From: an uncultured Psychroserpens sp.
GTDB taxonomy: Bacteria; Bacteroidota; Bacteroidia; Flavobacteriales; Flavobacteriaceae
Direction of reading: 5' to 3'
Length of the DNA stretch: 64,000 bases
NCBI GenBank assembly: GCA_947488655.1
Contig: CANKZZ010000005.1
Span: 124,001-188,000 of the forward strand
Shown here: one piece after another, positions 1-8,667 of the stretch
Position numbering within the stretch: position 1 is the first letter of the stretch
Layout: each line of letters starts with the position of its first letter
Program-made: the position numbers and the translations under genes
The notes under the pieces: generated by a model
What the model was told of the DNA's origin: nothing
Databases searched by the model: none
The model's input: only the letters and a program-made list of their open reading frames with translations

Positions 1-99
1 CACATGTCTGGTAAGCGCAATAGATATCCGTTAATTTGGAATCTTTTAGTATTAAAGCAATGGCTTAATAAAAACGGAAAAGGTTACTCAATAGTTTAA
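1..99 (+). CDS. C-terminal end of an upstream gene, possibly asparagine synthase (glutamine-hydrolysing)
   Basis: The first 32 codons of the window are open in frame 1 and end at TAA 97-99, two bases before the next start. The residual peptide contains SGKRN followed by a WNLL helix ending in a basic tail. This resembles the extreme C terminus of AsnB-type asparagine synthases that often occur in capsule and exopolysaccharide clusters. The fragment is too short to prove this. The near-zero spacing to the glycosyltransferase at 102 shows it belongs to the same operon. The gene is partial only because the window starts inside it. Confidence 0.45.
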   Translation, partial: HMSGKRNRYPLIWNLLVLKQWLNKNGKGYSIV

Positions 100-101
100 G
101 A

Positions 102-1199
102 ATGTCTACAAATAAAAATAGAATCAAAGTGCTTTTTGTGCTTCCTTCTTTAAAAGCTGGTGGTGCAGAACGCGTGATATCTTTTGTGTCACAAAATTTA
201 GACAAGTCTAAGTTTGAAAGTGTTCTAGTAATATTAGGTCACAAAAAGGATGCTATTTATAAGGTTGACAATATAGAAATTCATTATTTAAATAGACCTA
301 GACTTCTTAAAGCTATAAAACCGCTGTTTAAAATGATTGCGTCTCAAAAACCTAATATTGTAGTAGGCTCAATTGGTCATGTCAATTACATGCTTACACT
401 TTTTAGATTGTATTTTAGAAAAACTCTTTTTGTTGGCAGAGAGGCCAGTTTAAGTGGTGTTATATCCAAGTTTGTAGAAAATAAAGGATTTAAATTTTAT
501 AATTTATATAAAAATTATTTTAAAAATCTAGATCTTATAATTTGCCAATCTAAAGAAATGGCAGATAATTTAATGCAACGCTATAAGGTCTCTAAGAGTA
601 AAATAAGTGTCATTAATAATCCAATTTCTAGTAATCTACCTTTAAGAACTAATCCAATAAACAATGATGATACAAAACAACTCATTACAATTGGTCGATT
701 AAGTTTAGAAAAAGGACATAAAAGAGTTTTAGAAATCTTAGCAAAATTAGAAATACCATATAGATATACTATTATTGGAGATGGAGATCAAGAAGATGCA
801 CTTACCGAAGTAGCCAAAGACTTAAACATCTTAGACAAAATACGATATATAAAATACACAGATAATGTATCTAAATATTTATCTCAAAGCGATTTATTTT
901 TACAAGGATCTTTTGTAGAAGGATTTCCTAATGCGCTTTTAGAAAGCTGTGTTATTGGCACTCCAATAATAGCATTTAGAGCTCCTGGTGGCACACAAGA
1001 TATAGTTGAGCATGGTGTTAATGGTTATTTAGCCGAAAATGAACAAGAGTATTTATCCTATATACATAAAGCTTTGGCTCAAAAATGGGAACCTATAGAT
1101 ATTAGAGAATCAGTAATAAAGAAATTTAATAGTACTGTCATAATAGAACGCTACGAAACTGCTTTTGAAAATTTAATGCTTAAAAAAGGTAGTAGATAA
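102..1199 (+). CDS. GT4-family glycosyltransferase
   Basis: 365 residues, a normal length for a GT-B fold glycosyltransferase of family 4. The N-terminal Rossmann half opens with a hydrophobic strand and a GGAER loop (about residues 20-24). The C-terminal half has the IGRLSLEKGH donor-domain entry and the EX7E-type motif EGFPNALLE at 273-281, then the PGG(T)xD nucleotide-binding loop. It should transfer a sugar from a nucleotide-activated donor to a lipid-linked glycan on the cytoplasmic face of the membrane. Donor and acceptor cannot be read from sequence. It starts 2 nt after the preceding stop and ends 1 nt before the next ATG, so it is translated as part of the polysaccharide operon. Confidence 0.9.
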   Translation: MSTNKNRIKVLFVLPSLKAGGAERVISFVSQNLDKSKFESVLVILGHKKDAIYKVDNIEIHYLNRPRLLKAIKPLFKMIASQKPNIVVGSIGHVNYMLTLFRLYFRKTLFVGREASLSGVISKFVENKGFKFYNLYKNYFKNLDLIICQSKEMADNLMQRYKVSKSKISVINNPISSNLPLRTNPINNDDTKQLITIGRLSLEKGHKRVLEILAKLEIPYRYTIIGDGDQEDALTEVAKDLNILDKIRYIKYTDNVSKYLSQSDLFLQGSFVEGFPNALLESCVIGTPIIAFRAPGGTQDIVEHGVNGYLAENEQEYLSYIHKALAQKWEPIDIRESVIKKFNSTVIIERYETAFENLMLKKGSR

Positions 1200-1200
1200 A

Positions 1201-2283
1201 ATGAAAAAAATTCTAATCGTACTACCAACAGATTCATTAGGTGGAGCAGAAAACTATCTTAAAATGATAGCTATTCATTACAAAAACGATGATGTTGATG
1301 TTTATGGCTTTAAAAATGAAGAGAGAGGGTTATGGGATGATATTAGTGAGCATACAAATTTGAGGTTTATTTCTAAAAAGCATGAAATTTTAGGTTTAAT
1401 ACAATTTTGCTTCATTATGCTTTTTAAATTTAAAAAGTACGACTACACCTTTAGTTCACAAGTATATGCAAATGGACTTATAGGTATTTTAAAATCACTT
1501 GGCATAATAAGGTCTAAATATTTTATTGCCAGAGAGTCTACGTCAATCTTTTTAAGATTTAAAGGGAGAAAACTTAAAATTTATAAGTTTATTATAAACT
1601 TAGGTTATAGAAGTATGGATTTATTAATCTGTCAAACGGAAGAAATGAAAAAGCAATTTGCTGATCATTTTGAAAAAATTGAAAAACGTACAAAAATTTG
1701 TGTTATTCCAAATCCTATAGATTTAAAAGTATCACAATCACTCTCACAATTAAAATTAGATATAGACTTACCCAATGAGTTCATTATTTCTGCAGGTAGA
1801 TTTATAGAGCTTAAAGGCTATGATTTACTTATAGAATCATTTTCAAAACTTAAAACAAATTGTCCGGATTTGAAACTTATTTTATTGGGTGAAGGTGAAG
1901 AATTAGAAAATTATAAAACTCAAATTAAAGCACTTAATTTAGAAGATGAAGTCCTTTTTCCTGGTTTTACAAATAATGTGTATGCCTATTTTAAGGAGGC
2001 AAAAATGTGTGTAGTTTCTTCTCGTATTGAAGGTTTTCCTAATGTGCTTTTACAAATGATGTCACAAAATACAAAAGTGGTGAGCACGTTATGCGCAGGA
2101 GGTATTGAAAATATACAAGGCGTTTATACTTGTGAGACCCATAACCAACAAGCACTAACTATTGCAATGCAAAATTGTTTAAATAATGACACTTCTAAAA
2201 ACAGACAGATATTTGACGACTATCTTAATTCTAGAAGCATTGAAGCTTTTTTAGAAACTTTAAACAATAGAATAAAGAATTAG
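1201..2283 (+). CDS. GT4-family glycosyltransferase
   Basis: 360 residues with the same two-domain GT-B layout as its upstream neighbour: GGAEN loop near residue 17, ISAGRFIELKGYD at the start of the C-terminal domain, and EGFPNVLLQ at 277-285. The last position of the usual EX7E motif is Gln rather than Glu, a change also seen in the two other GT4 genes of this locus (2288 and 7470). The predicted role is one sugar-addition step in building the repeat unit of the surface polysaccharide. Spacing is 1 nt upstream and 4 nt downstream, consistent with one polycistronic message. Substrate unknown. Confidence 0.9.
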   Translation: MKKILIVLPTDSLGGAENYLKMIAIHYKNDDVDVYGFKNEERGLWDDISEHTNLRFISKKHEILGLIQFCFIMLFKFKKYDYTFSSQVYANGLIGILKSLGIIRSKYFIARESTSIFLRFKGRKLKIYKFIINLGYRSMDLLICQTEEMKKQFADHFEKIEKRTKICVIPNPIDLKVSQSLSQLKLDIDLPNEFIISAGRFIELKGYDLLIESFSKLKTNCPDLKLILLGEGEELENYKTQIKALNLEDEVLFPGFTNNVYAYFKEAKMCVVSSRIEGFPNVLLQMMSQNTKVVSTLCAGGIENIQGVYTCETHNQQALTIAMQNCLNNDTSKNRQIFDDYLNSRSIEAFLETLNNRIKN

Positions 2284-2287
2284 ATCT

Positions 2288-3433
2288 ATGAAAAAACTAA
2301 TTCGTATAACTACGGTTCCCTCCTCTTTAAGAACGCTTTTAAAAGGACAATTACAATTTATGAGTTCGCATTACAATGTTCTTGGTGTGTCTGGAGATGG
2401 TAATGCCTTAGCTGAGGTTAGACAAAATGAAGGTATAGAAACTCATGTCGTAGAAATGACTAGAACTATAACACCTTTTAAAGATTTAAAAGCCACATAT
2501 AAACTTTATAAATTATTTAAGGCCGAAAAGCCCTTTATCGTACATACGCATACACCAAAAGCTGGCACGCTTGGTATGCTAGCTGCAAAATTAGCAAAAG
2601 TGCCTCATCGTATACACACTATTGCCGGCTTACCACTTTTAGAAACTACAGGAAACAAACGTAGACTATTAGACGTTGTTGAAAAATTCACTTACAGCTG
2701 TGCCACTAAAATTTTACCTAATTCCTATGGTTTAGAAAAGATTGTTATAGATAACAATTATTGTAAGCCTCAAAAGCTATTAGTAATTTCAAAAGGTAGC
2801 TCTAATGGCATTAATACTGCGCATTATGATACCAGTTTGGTTTCCGAAGAAAAAAAAGAAAAAATAAAAAATGAACTTGGTATTAATGCAGAGGATACTG
2901 TCTTTATTTTTATTGGTAGAGTTGTTAAAGATAAAGGCATCAATGAATTAGTTAAAGCATTTGATCAACTTTCTAAACGAAACGATGCTGTTAAGTTAAT
3001 TTTGGTAGGTTCTAAAGAAAATCACTTAGATCCCATATTACCAGAAACCGAAGCTTTAATTTTAGAGAATAAGCATATCTTCGCAGTAGGAATGAAAAAA
3101 GATATAAGACCATACGTTGCAGTGTCACACGTATTAACTTTTCCTAGTTATAGAGAAGGTTTTCCTAACGTAGTATTGCAATGTAGTTGTATGGAGTTAC
3201 CTTGCATTGTCTCTAATATTAATGGATGTAATGAAGTGATAGAAAACGATGTTAATGGCTTAATTATACCTGTTAAAAATGAAATTGAATTAGAAAAAGC
3301 AATGCAGTACATGATAGATAATCCTGAAAAAAGACAGGTTATGAGTGCTAATTCTAGAGTTAAAATTATTGAGCGCTACGATCAATATCTCGTATGGAAT
3401 GAACTTTTAAAATTTTATAAAAGCCTAAATTAA
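2288..3433 (+). CDS. GT4-family glycosyltransferase (PglA/EpsD-like), paralogue of the gene at 7470
   Basis: 381 residues. It begins with a strand followed by a KGQL helix, then HTHTPKAG near residue 86, typical of PglA/EpsD/Cap-type GT4 enzymes that add the second sugar onto an undecaprenyl-diphosphate-linked sugar. The donor domain has IGRVVKDKGI and YREGFPNVVLQ with Glu290. It sits directly before the PglC-like initiating transferase with a 1-nt TAATG stop/start overlap. The protein at 7470 is the same length within two residues and identical over more than half of its length by eye, so these are duplicated genes. The sugar is not determinable. Confidence 0.9.
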   Translation: MKKLIRITTVPSSLRTLLKGQLQFMSSHYNVLGVSGDGNALAEVRQNEGIETHVVEMTRTITPFKDLKATYKLYKLFKAEKPFIVHTHTPKAGTLGMLAAKLAKVPHRIHTIAGLPLLETTGNKRRLLDVVEKFTYSCATKILPNSYGLEKIVIDNNYCKPQKLLVISKGSSNGINTAHYDTSLVSEEKKEKIKNELGINAEDTVFIFIGRVVKDKGINELVKAFDQLSKRNDAVKLILVGSKENHLDPILPETEALILENKHIFAVGMKKDIRPYVAVSHVLTFPSYREGFPNVVLQCSCMELPCIVSNINGCNEVIENDVNGLIIPVKNEIELEKAMQYMIDNPEKRQVMSANSRVKIIERYDQYLVWNELLKFYKSLN

Positions 3434-4053
3434 TGTCGTTATATAAAAACATAATAAAACCATTTTTTGATATACTTTCTGCAGGTATAGGATTCTTTCT
3501 ATTGTTTCCGTTTTTTGCTATCACATGGCTAATTTTAATGTTTAAAAACAACGGAAAAGCATTTTTTTACCAAGAAAGACCTGGAAAAAATGAACGTATT
3601 TTTAAAATAATAAAATTTAAGACCATGAATGACAAAACAGATAGTCATGGTGTTTTACTACCTGCACAACAGCGGTTAACAAAAACTGGTATTTTTATTC
3701 GGAAACATTCTTTAGATGAAATTCCTCAACTATTAAATGTCATCAAAGGCGATATGAGCTTAATTGGACCAAGACCTTTATTAATGAAATACCTACCAAT
3801 TTATAATAACGAACAGAAAAAACGTCACCATATAAAGCCAGGCATAACTGGTTGGGCTCAAGTAAATGGTAGAAATGCTATTAGCTGGGACAAAAAATTT
3901 GAATACGATGTGTGGTATGTTAACAACATGTCATTTTTACTAGATTTAAAAATTCTATTTTTAACAATTTATAAGGTCTTTAAAAAAGATGGCATTTACA
4001 GTGTAGATAATGATATTATGCCAGATTTTACAGGAACTAAAACAGATGAATAA
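3433..4053 (+). CDS. Sugar-1-phosphate transferase (PglC/bacterial sugar transferase family)
   Basis: 206 residues, the short monotopic form of the polyprenol-phosphate hexose-1-phosphate transferases rather than the long five-TM WcaJ form. An N-terminal hydrophobic re-entrant helix (about residues 12-36) is followed by the family signatures YQERPGK, FKTM, LDEIPQLLNVIKGDMSLIGP and the PGITGWAQVNGR segment. The enzyme should start glycan synthesis by moving a phospho-sugar from a UDP-sugar to undecaprenyl phosphate. With the PglE- and PglF-like genes at 22592 and 23713, a UDP-4-amino-4,6-dideoxy or diacetamido-trideoxy sugar is a plausible substrate. That is inference from context. Stop and next start abut exactly. 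Confidence 0.92.
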   Translation: MSLYKNIIKPFFDILSAGIGFFLLFPFFAITWLILMFKNNGKAFFYQERPGKNERIFKIIKFKTMNDKTDSHGVLLPAQQRLTKTGIFIRKHSLDEIPQLLNVIKGDMSLIGPRPLLMKYLPIYNNEQKKRHHIKPGITGWAQVNGRNAISWDKKFEYDVWYVNNMSFLLDLKILFLTIYKVFKKDGIYSVDNDIMPDFTGTKTDE

Positions 4054-5085
4054 ATGAATTTAAATATTTTATTTACATGCGCAGGAAGGCGCAATTATCT
4101 AATTAACTATTTCAAGAAAGCGCTTGATGGTAATGGGATAGTTTATGCAGCAGATATGAGTTTATCTGCTCCAGCTATGGTAGACGCAGATAAAGCTATT
4201 TTAGTACCTACTATTTATAGCGAAAACTATATAGATGAACTTAAAAAAATAATTACAGACTATAATATAAATGCTGTAATCTCTCTTAATGATTTAGAGT
4301 TACCTATTTTATCTAAACATAAAGCAGAGTTAGAAGCTTGTGGTGCAAAGGTTATTGTATCTAGCGAGAGAGTTATTGATATAACGTTTGATAAATTAGA
4401 GACATTTAATTTTATTAAAAGTATAGGCATAGACACTCCTCTTACCTATACCAACTTAGAAGATGCAAAAAAAGCTATTGAAAATAAAGAGTTAAATTTC
4501 CCACTAGTTGTAAAACCTCGTTGGGGAAGCGCTTCTATAGGTATAGATTTTCCAGATACGTTAGAAGAGTTAGATTTAGCTTTTAAACTGCAAAAAATAA
4601 AATTAAAAAAATCAATATTAAACACTGTAAGTAATCAAGATATTGACAACGCAATTCTTATTCAAGAAAAAATAGATGGTCAAGAATACGGTATGGATAT
4701 CGTAAATAATTTTAATGCCGATTATTTTGGGTCTTTTGTACGAGAAAAATATAGTATGCGTTGTGGTGAAACTGATAAAGCTATTTCTATAATTGAAGAT
4801 CGTTTCGAAAAATTAGGAGAAAAAATATCCAGTCACCTAAAACATGTTGGTACTTTAGATTGTGATATTTTTGTAACAGAGGATAAAGTTTATGTCTTAG
4901 AACTTAATCCAAGATTTGGAGGTGGTTACCCATTTTCTCATGAAGCTGGTATAAATACTGCTGCTATATATATAGAATGGTTAAAGGGTAATAATGATGT
5001 AAGTAAATTCAATAATTATCAACATGGTAGATTATTTTCTAAATGTGATAGAATTATTGAAATCCACACTCCAAAACAAACGTAA
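4054..5085 (+). CDS. ATP-grasp domain protein (carbamoyl-phosphate-synthase-like)
   Basis: 343 residues. The N-terminal Rossmann-like domain (FTCAGRRNYL) is followed by an ATP-grasp fold with FPLVVKPRWGSASIGI near residues 149-164, the QE(K)IDGQEYGMD loop near 207 and the metal-binding ELNPRFGGGYPF near 287-298. ATP-grasp enzymes join a carboxylate to an amine or thiol through an acyl phosphate. Members like this recur in capsule loci next to PglC-type transferases, where their substrate is generally not known. The gene follows the sugar transferase with no gap, in the position where a PglD-type acetyltransferase often sits. It is the last gene before a likely transcriptional break. Confidence 0.8.
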   Translation: MNLNILFTCAGRRNYLINYFKKALDGNGIVYAADMSLSAPAMVDADKAILVPTIYSENYIDELKKIITDYNINAVISLNDLELPILSKHKAELEACGAKVIVSSERVIDITFDKLETFNFIKSIGIDTPLTYTNLEDAKKAIENKELNFPLVVKPRWGSASIGIDFPDTLEELDLAFKLQKIKLKKSILNTVSNQDIDNAILIQEKIDGQEYGMDIVNNFNADYFGSFVREKYSMRCGETDKAISIIEDRFEKLGEKISSHLKHVGTLDCDIFVTEDKVYVLELNPRFGGGYPFSHEAGINTAAIYIEWLKGNNDVSKFNNYQHGRLFSKCDRIIEIHTPKQT

Positions 5086-5090
5086 AACAC

Positions 5091-5129
5091 TAATTAACAG
5101 ATACTTTGTTTAATATTTTTTGTTAATTA
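5091..5129 (+). terminator. Possible weak terminator or inverted repeat after the first operon
   Basis: TAATTAACA (5091-5099) and TGTTAATTA (5121-5129) form a perfect 9-bp inverted repeat with a 21-nt loop, six bases after the ATP-grasp stop codon. The stem is AT-rich and no clean T-run follows, so termination is plausible but unproven. It lies just upstream of a new promoter. Confidence 0.35.
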
Positions 5130-5134
5130 CCTCG

Positions 5135-5155
5135 AGTATCTTTTGTTAAGATACT
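5135..5155 (+). promoter_or_regulatory. Perfect dyad overlapping the -33 box (candidate operator)
   Basis: AGTATCTT (5135-5142) and AAGATACT (5148-5155) are perfect 8-bp inverted repeats around TTGTT. The -33 TTTG of the predicted promoter lies at the left-arm/loop boundary, so a bound dimer would cover it. A repressor site is the simplest reading. A small hairpin is the alternative. Confidence 0.45.
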
Positions 5156-5171
5156 GAAATTTCTATCTTTG
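5142..5171 (+). promoter_or_regulatory. Bacteroidota-type promoter for the operon starting at 5329
   Basis: TTTG at 5142-5145, an 18-nt spacer and TATCTTTG at 5164-5171 match the Bacteroidota primary sigma pattern TTTG-N19-TAnnTTTG almost exactly. The implied leader to the ATG at 5329 is about 150 nt and contains two near-identical stretches, AAAAATCAACCAATAATT (about 5248-5265) and AAAAATCGACCAAATAATT (5274-5292). Confidence 0.7.
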
Positions 5172-5328
5172 AGATATATTTATTTGAGTACTTTAAAAGG
5201 TATTCAAATTTGTAAGTTATTCTTAAAAAATCGTAGTAGAAATTTAAAAAAATCAACCAATAATTAAAGCTCAAAAAATCGACCAAATAATTTTAGATTT
5301 ACTGATTTTGTGCTTAGGGACATAAATT

Positions 5329-6345
5329 ATGATTCAAATAATTAGAAACAAAAAAGAGTGGGATTCATTTCTTGATAGTATTGTAAACTATGATTTTTAT
5401 CATACTTACGATTACCATGAATTATCAATTAAAGATGATGAAGAATCGCTTCTATTAGTTTATACCGAAAATGATATTATAATTGGCTTACCCTTTATTT
5501 TAAGACAAATTCCTAATACAAATTATAAAGATATAACTTCGGTATATGGGTATGCAGGACCAATTTCAAAAAATATTCCTGAAAATTTTGACAATCAAAA
5601 GTTCACCCAGGTTTTAAGTGCATGTTTACATGACCTAAATGTGGTATCTGTTTTTAGTAGATTAAATCCTTTTGTTGAAAAGCAACATCAAGTTTTAAAA
5701 AATATTGGTAAAACAAAGCATGTAGGGAGTATAGTTAACATAGATCTCACTAAACCTTTAGATTTACAAAGACAAGGCTACCAACGTAGAATAAAAACGC
5801 AAATTAATAAATCCAGACGCCTTTGTAATGTTAGAAAAGCAACTTCAAAAGAAGATTTGCTAGAGTTTATAAAGATTTATTATGAAAACATGGATAGAGT
5901 TGAAGCAAGAAGCTCTTACTATTTTAAGCAAGACTATTTCTTTAAGTTTTTAGAAAGTAAAACATTACAAACAGACTTACTATTGGCAACCTTAGATGGT
6001 ACAGACCAAATTATTGCAGGCGCAATGTTTATTAAAACCAATAATATAGTACAATACCATATCTCTGGTTGCTTAGAAGAACATTTAGATATAGCATCAG
6101 TTAAACTTTTAATTGACGAAATGCGCATTCTTGCAACTCAAGAAGGCTATAAATATTTTAACTTAGGTGGTGGTTACGGTGGTCAAAATGACTCTTTACT
6201 TCGTTTTAAATTATCATTCTCAAAACAATTAGTTGATTTTCACGTATGGAATTACGTAGTAAATGAAAATTTATATGCAGAGTTAACTACATCTAAAAAA
6301 GAAAAGCACTCAGATTACTTTCCAGAATACAGAGACCCAAACTAA
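5329..6345 (+). CDS. FemAB/GNAT-type acyltransferase
   Basis: 338 residues. The layout suits the FemAB-like peptidoglycan-bridge/GNAT superfamily: a first GNAT-like half up to about residue 130, then a basic helix region (YQRRIKTQINKSRR, about 150-163), then the second half with LLATLDG..IAGAMFIKTNN and the terminal YFNLGGGYGG motif near 277-286. FemAB-type enzymes transfer aminoacyl groups from tRNA. Relatives in polysaccharide loci are annotated as acetyl- or aminoacyl-transferases acting on sugars or lipid-linked glycans. It is the first gene after the predicted promoter. With synthetases at 10725 and 17608, it is one candidate for moving an acyl group onto the glycan, but this is speculative. 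Confidence 0.75.
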   Translation: MIQIIRNKKEWDSFLDSIVNYDFYHTYDYHELSIKDDEESLLLVYTENDIIIGLPFILRQIPNTNYKDITSVYGYAGPISKNIPENFDNQKFTQVLSACLHDLNVVSVFSRLNPFVEKQHQVLKNIGKTKHVGSIVNIDLTKPLDLQRQGYQRRIKTQINKSRRLCNVRKATSKEDLLEFIKIYYENMDRVEARSSYYFKQDYFFKFLESKTLQTDLLLATLDGTDQIIAGAMFIKTNNIVQYHISGCLEEHLDIASVKLLIDEMRILATQEGYKYFNLGGGYGGQNDSLLRFKLSFSKQLVDFHVWNYVVNENLYAELTTSKKEKHSDYFPEYRDPN

Positions 6346-6381
6346 TATTTTATTTACTTTTGAATAAAGAAAAATCAAGCA

Positions 6382-7386
6382 ATGGCAGGACATTTTGTTA
6401 TTTCATTAGATTATGAAATACATTGGGGAGTTTTTGATAAAAAATCTGTCAATGATTATCGTGAAAATTTAGAAAACGTAAGTTTAGTTATTGATAAGCT
6501 TATTGCTTTAAGTGACGCATATAATATTAAACTTACATTTGCTACAGTAGGTTTACTCTTTGCAAAAGACAAAAATGAAACTCTTAACTACAGCCCTCAA
6601 AATAAACCAACATATAAAAACAAAAATCTAGATCCTTATTCAATAATAGAATCTAATGGATTAAGTGAAGCAGATGACCCATTTCATTATGCACTTTCTA
6701 AAATATTAGAAATTAAAGACAACAGAAATCATGAAATTGGTACTCACACATTTTCTCATTTTTACTGTCATGCTATAGGGCAAACTGTTGAGCAGTTTAA
6801 TGCAGATATTTATGCAGCAAAAACAATTGCTAAACCATTAGATATTAATTTAAAAAGTATTGTTTTTCCTAAAAACCAGATAAATCCTGATGATGAGATA
6901 GATAAACCATATTTAGAGGTTTGTAAAACGCATGGTATTACTAGTTTTAGAGGAAAAGAAAAGTCTTTTATCTATAACATTCATAGCACTAAAAAATATC
7001 GTAATCTTTTAATTTTTAAAGCATTAAAACCATTAGATGCTTATTTTAATCTTACAGGAAGTAATACCTATAAGCTTAAAGAAATTAATAAAAATGCTAT
7101 TATTTGTAATATACCTTCTAGTCGTTTTTTAAGACCTTATAATTCTAAACTTAAAATATTAGAGCCACTTAAATTAAGAAGAATAAAAAAAGCAATGATT
7201 TATGCTGCTAAAAATGATGAAGTTTTTCATCTTTGGTGGCATCCACACAATTTTGGGTCTAACATTGAAGAAAATTTTAAAAACTTAGAAACCATCTTTA
7301 AAACCTACAAAAACCTAAATGAACGTTATGGCTTTCAAAGTCAAACCATGACTAGTCTTTCAAAAGATTTTAATAATCCTTCTTAA
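6382..7386 (+). CDS. Polysaccharide deacetylase (NodB homology) family protein
   Basis: 334 residues. The N terminus carries the NodB motif 1 strand with Asp10 (ISLDYEIHWG). Motif 2 is EIGTHTFSH with His122 and His126 as the metal-binding pair. A later WWHPHNFG segment (about residues 288-295) supplies the C-terminal catalytic-type His. There is no signal peptide, so it appears cytoplasmic, like the deacetylase-like genes of capsule loci that act on nucleotide- or lipid-linked sugars. It would remove an N- or O-acetyl group during glycan synthesis. It follows the FemAB-like gene by 36 nt and precedes a GT4 gene by 83 nt, probably in one operon. Confidence 0.85.
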   Translation: MAGHFVISLDYEIHWGVFDKKSVNDYRENLENVSLVIDKLIALSDAYNIKLTFATVGLLFAKDKNETLNYSPQNKPTYKNKNLDPYSIIESNGLSEADDPFHYALSKILEIKDNRNHEIGTHTFSHFYCHAIGQTVEQFNADIYAAKTIAKPLDINLKSIVFPKNQINPDDEIDKPYLEVCKTHGITSFRGKEKSFIYNIHSTKKYRNLLIFKALKPLDAYFNLTGSNTYKLKEINKNAIICNIPSSRFLRPYNSKLKILEPLKLRRIKKAMIYAAKNDEVFHLWWHPHNFGSNIEENFKNLETIFKTYKNLNERYGFQSQTMTSLSKDFNNPS

Positions 7387-7469
7387 GAATTTTAAATAAT
7401 GAGAATACTATGTTTTAAGCATAAAAATGAAACAACCAAATAGTAGTCTTATTCTGTAATAACATTTAA

Positions 7470-8609
7470 ATGCAAAAAATAATCAGAATCACCACCATTG
7501 CTGATTCCTTAAAGAGTTTACTTAAAGGACAACTTCGTTATATAAATCAATACTATGAAGTTGTTGGTATATCTAGTGATGGTGAGTCCCTAAATGATGT
7601 TAGAGAAAATGAAGGTATTAGAACAGAAGTTGTAGAAATGACCAGAAATATTTCTCCTCTTAAAGACCTAATAGCAGTATATAAACTTTATAAAATTCTC
7701 AAAAAAGAACAACCGCATATTGTGCACACTCACACGCCAAAGGCTGGTATTATTGGTATGATTGCTGCAAAATTAGCAGGAATTAAACATCGTTTTCATA
7801 CTGTTGCAGGAATGCCTTTATTAGTAGCTACAGGACCTAAGAGGACTTTATTAAATGTGGTAGAGAAAATAACGTATACATGTGCAACAAAGGTATTTCC
7901 TAACTCAAACGGATTAAAAGAAATTATTCTACAAGAAAAATTTACAACAGCGAAAAAGCTAAGTGTAATTGGTAAAGGCAGCAGTAATGGTATTGATGTT
8001 GATTATTTTAATAGATCTATATTCTCAAACGAGCAGCTCAAAAGTTTAAAAAAAGAATTAAATATAGATCAACAATTTACATTTGTCTACGTTGGTCGTT
8101 TAGTAACAGATAAAGGAATAAATGAGTTGGTTTCTGCTTTTAATGAGTTATCAAAAAATCATGAAGCTAAGCTCATTCTTGTTGGTTGGAGAGAAAATGA
8201 ATTAGATCCATTACTCAAAAACACCGAAACTATTTTAAAACAAAATAAAAACATTATTCAGGTTGGTTATCAACCAGATGTTCGACCATATTTTGCAATT
8301 TCAGATGTTTTAGTGTTTCCTAGTTATAGAGAAGGGTTTCCAAATGTAGTCTTACAAGCTGGAGCAATGCAAGTACCTAGTATTGTAACAAACATTAATG
8401 GGTGCAATGAGATAATAAAAGACAGAGAAAACGGTTTAATAATACCTGTTAAAGATGTATCAGCCTTATTAGACTCGATGATGTTTTTTATTAAAAACCC
8501 AGATCAATGCGATTTAATGCGCTCTAAATCGAGACAGAATATCGTGAGTAATTATAAAAATTCTTACATTTGGAAAGAATTATTAAAAGAGTATCAAAGT
8601 ACAAACTAA
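7470..8609 (+). CDS. GT4-family glycosyltransferase, paralogue of the gene at 2288
   Basis: 379 residues. It shares with the gene at 2288 the KGQL N-terminal helix, the HTHTPKAG motif, the GKGSSNGI segment, VGRLVTDKGINELV and YREGFPNVVLQ, and more than half of all positions by eye. As in the paralogue, the second acidic residue of EX7E is Gln. The role is addition of one sugar to the growing lipid-linked oligosaccharide. Two related but diverged copies in one locus suggest sequential transferases making similar linkages on different acceptors, or a locus built by duplication. Confidence 0.9.
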   Translation: MQKIIRITTIADSLKSLLKGQLRYINQYYEVVGISSDGESLNDVRENEGIRTEVVEMTRNISPLKDLIAVYKLYKILKKEQPHIVHTHTPKAGIIGMIAAKLAGIKHRFHTVAGMPLLVATGPKRTLLNVVEKITYTCATKVFPNSNGLKEIILQEKFTTAKKLSVIGKGSSNGIDVDYFNRSIFSNEQLKSLKKELNIDQQFTFVYVGRLVTDKGINELVSAFNELSKNHEAKLILVGWRENELDPLLKNTETILKQNKNIIQVGYQPDVRPYFAISDVLVFPSYREGFPNVVLQAGAMQVPSIVTNINGCNEIIKDRENGLIIPVKDVSALLDSMMFFIKNPDQCDLMRSKSRQNIVSNYKNSYIWKELLKEYQSTN

Positions 8610-8667
8610 TGTTATATTACAAAGTAGAAATATTAACGAGAACTAATCCATATATGGATAACTTTAA

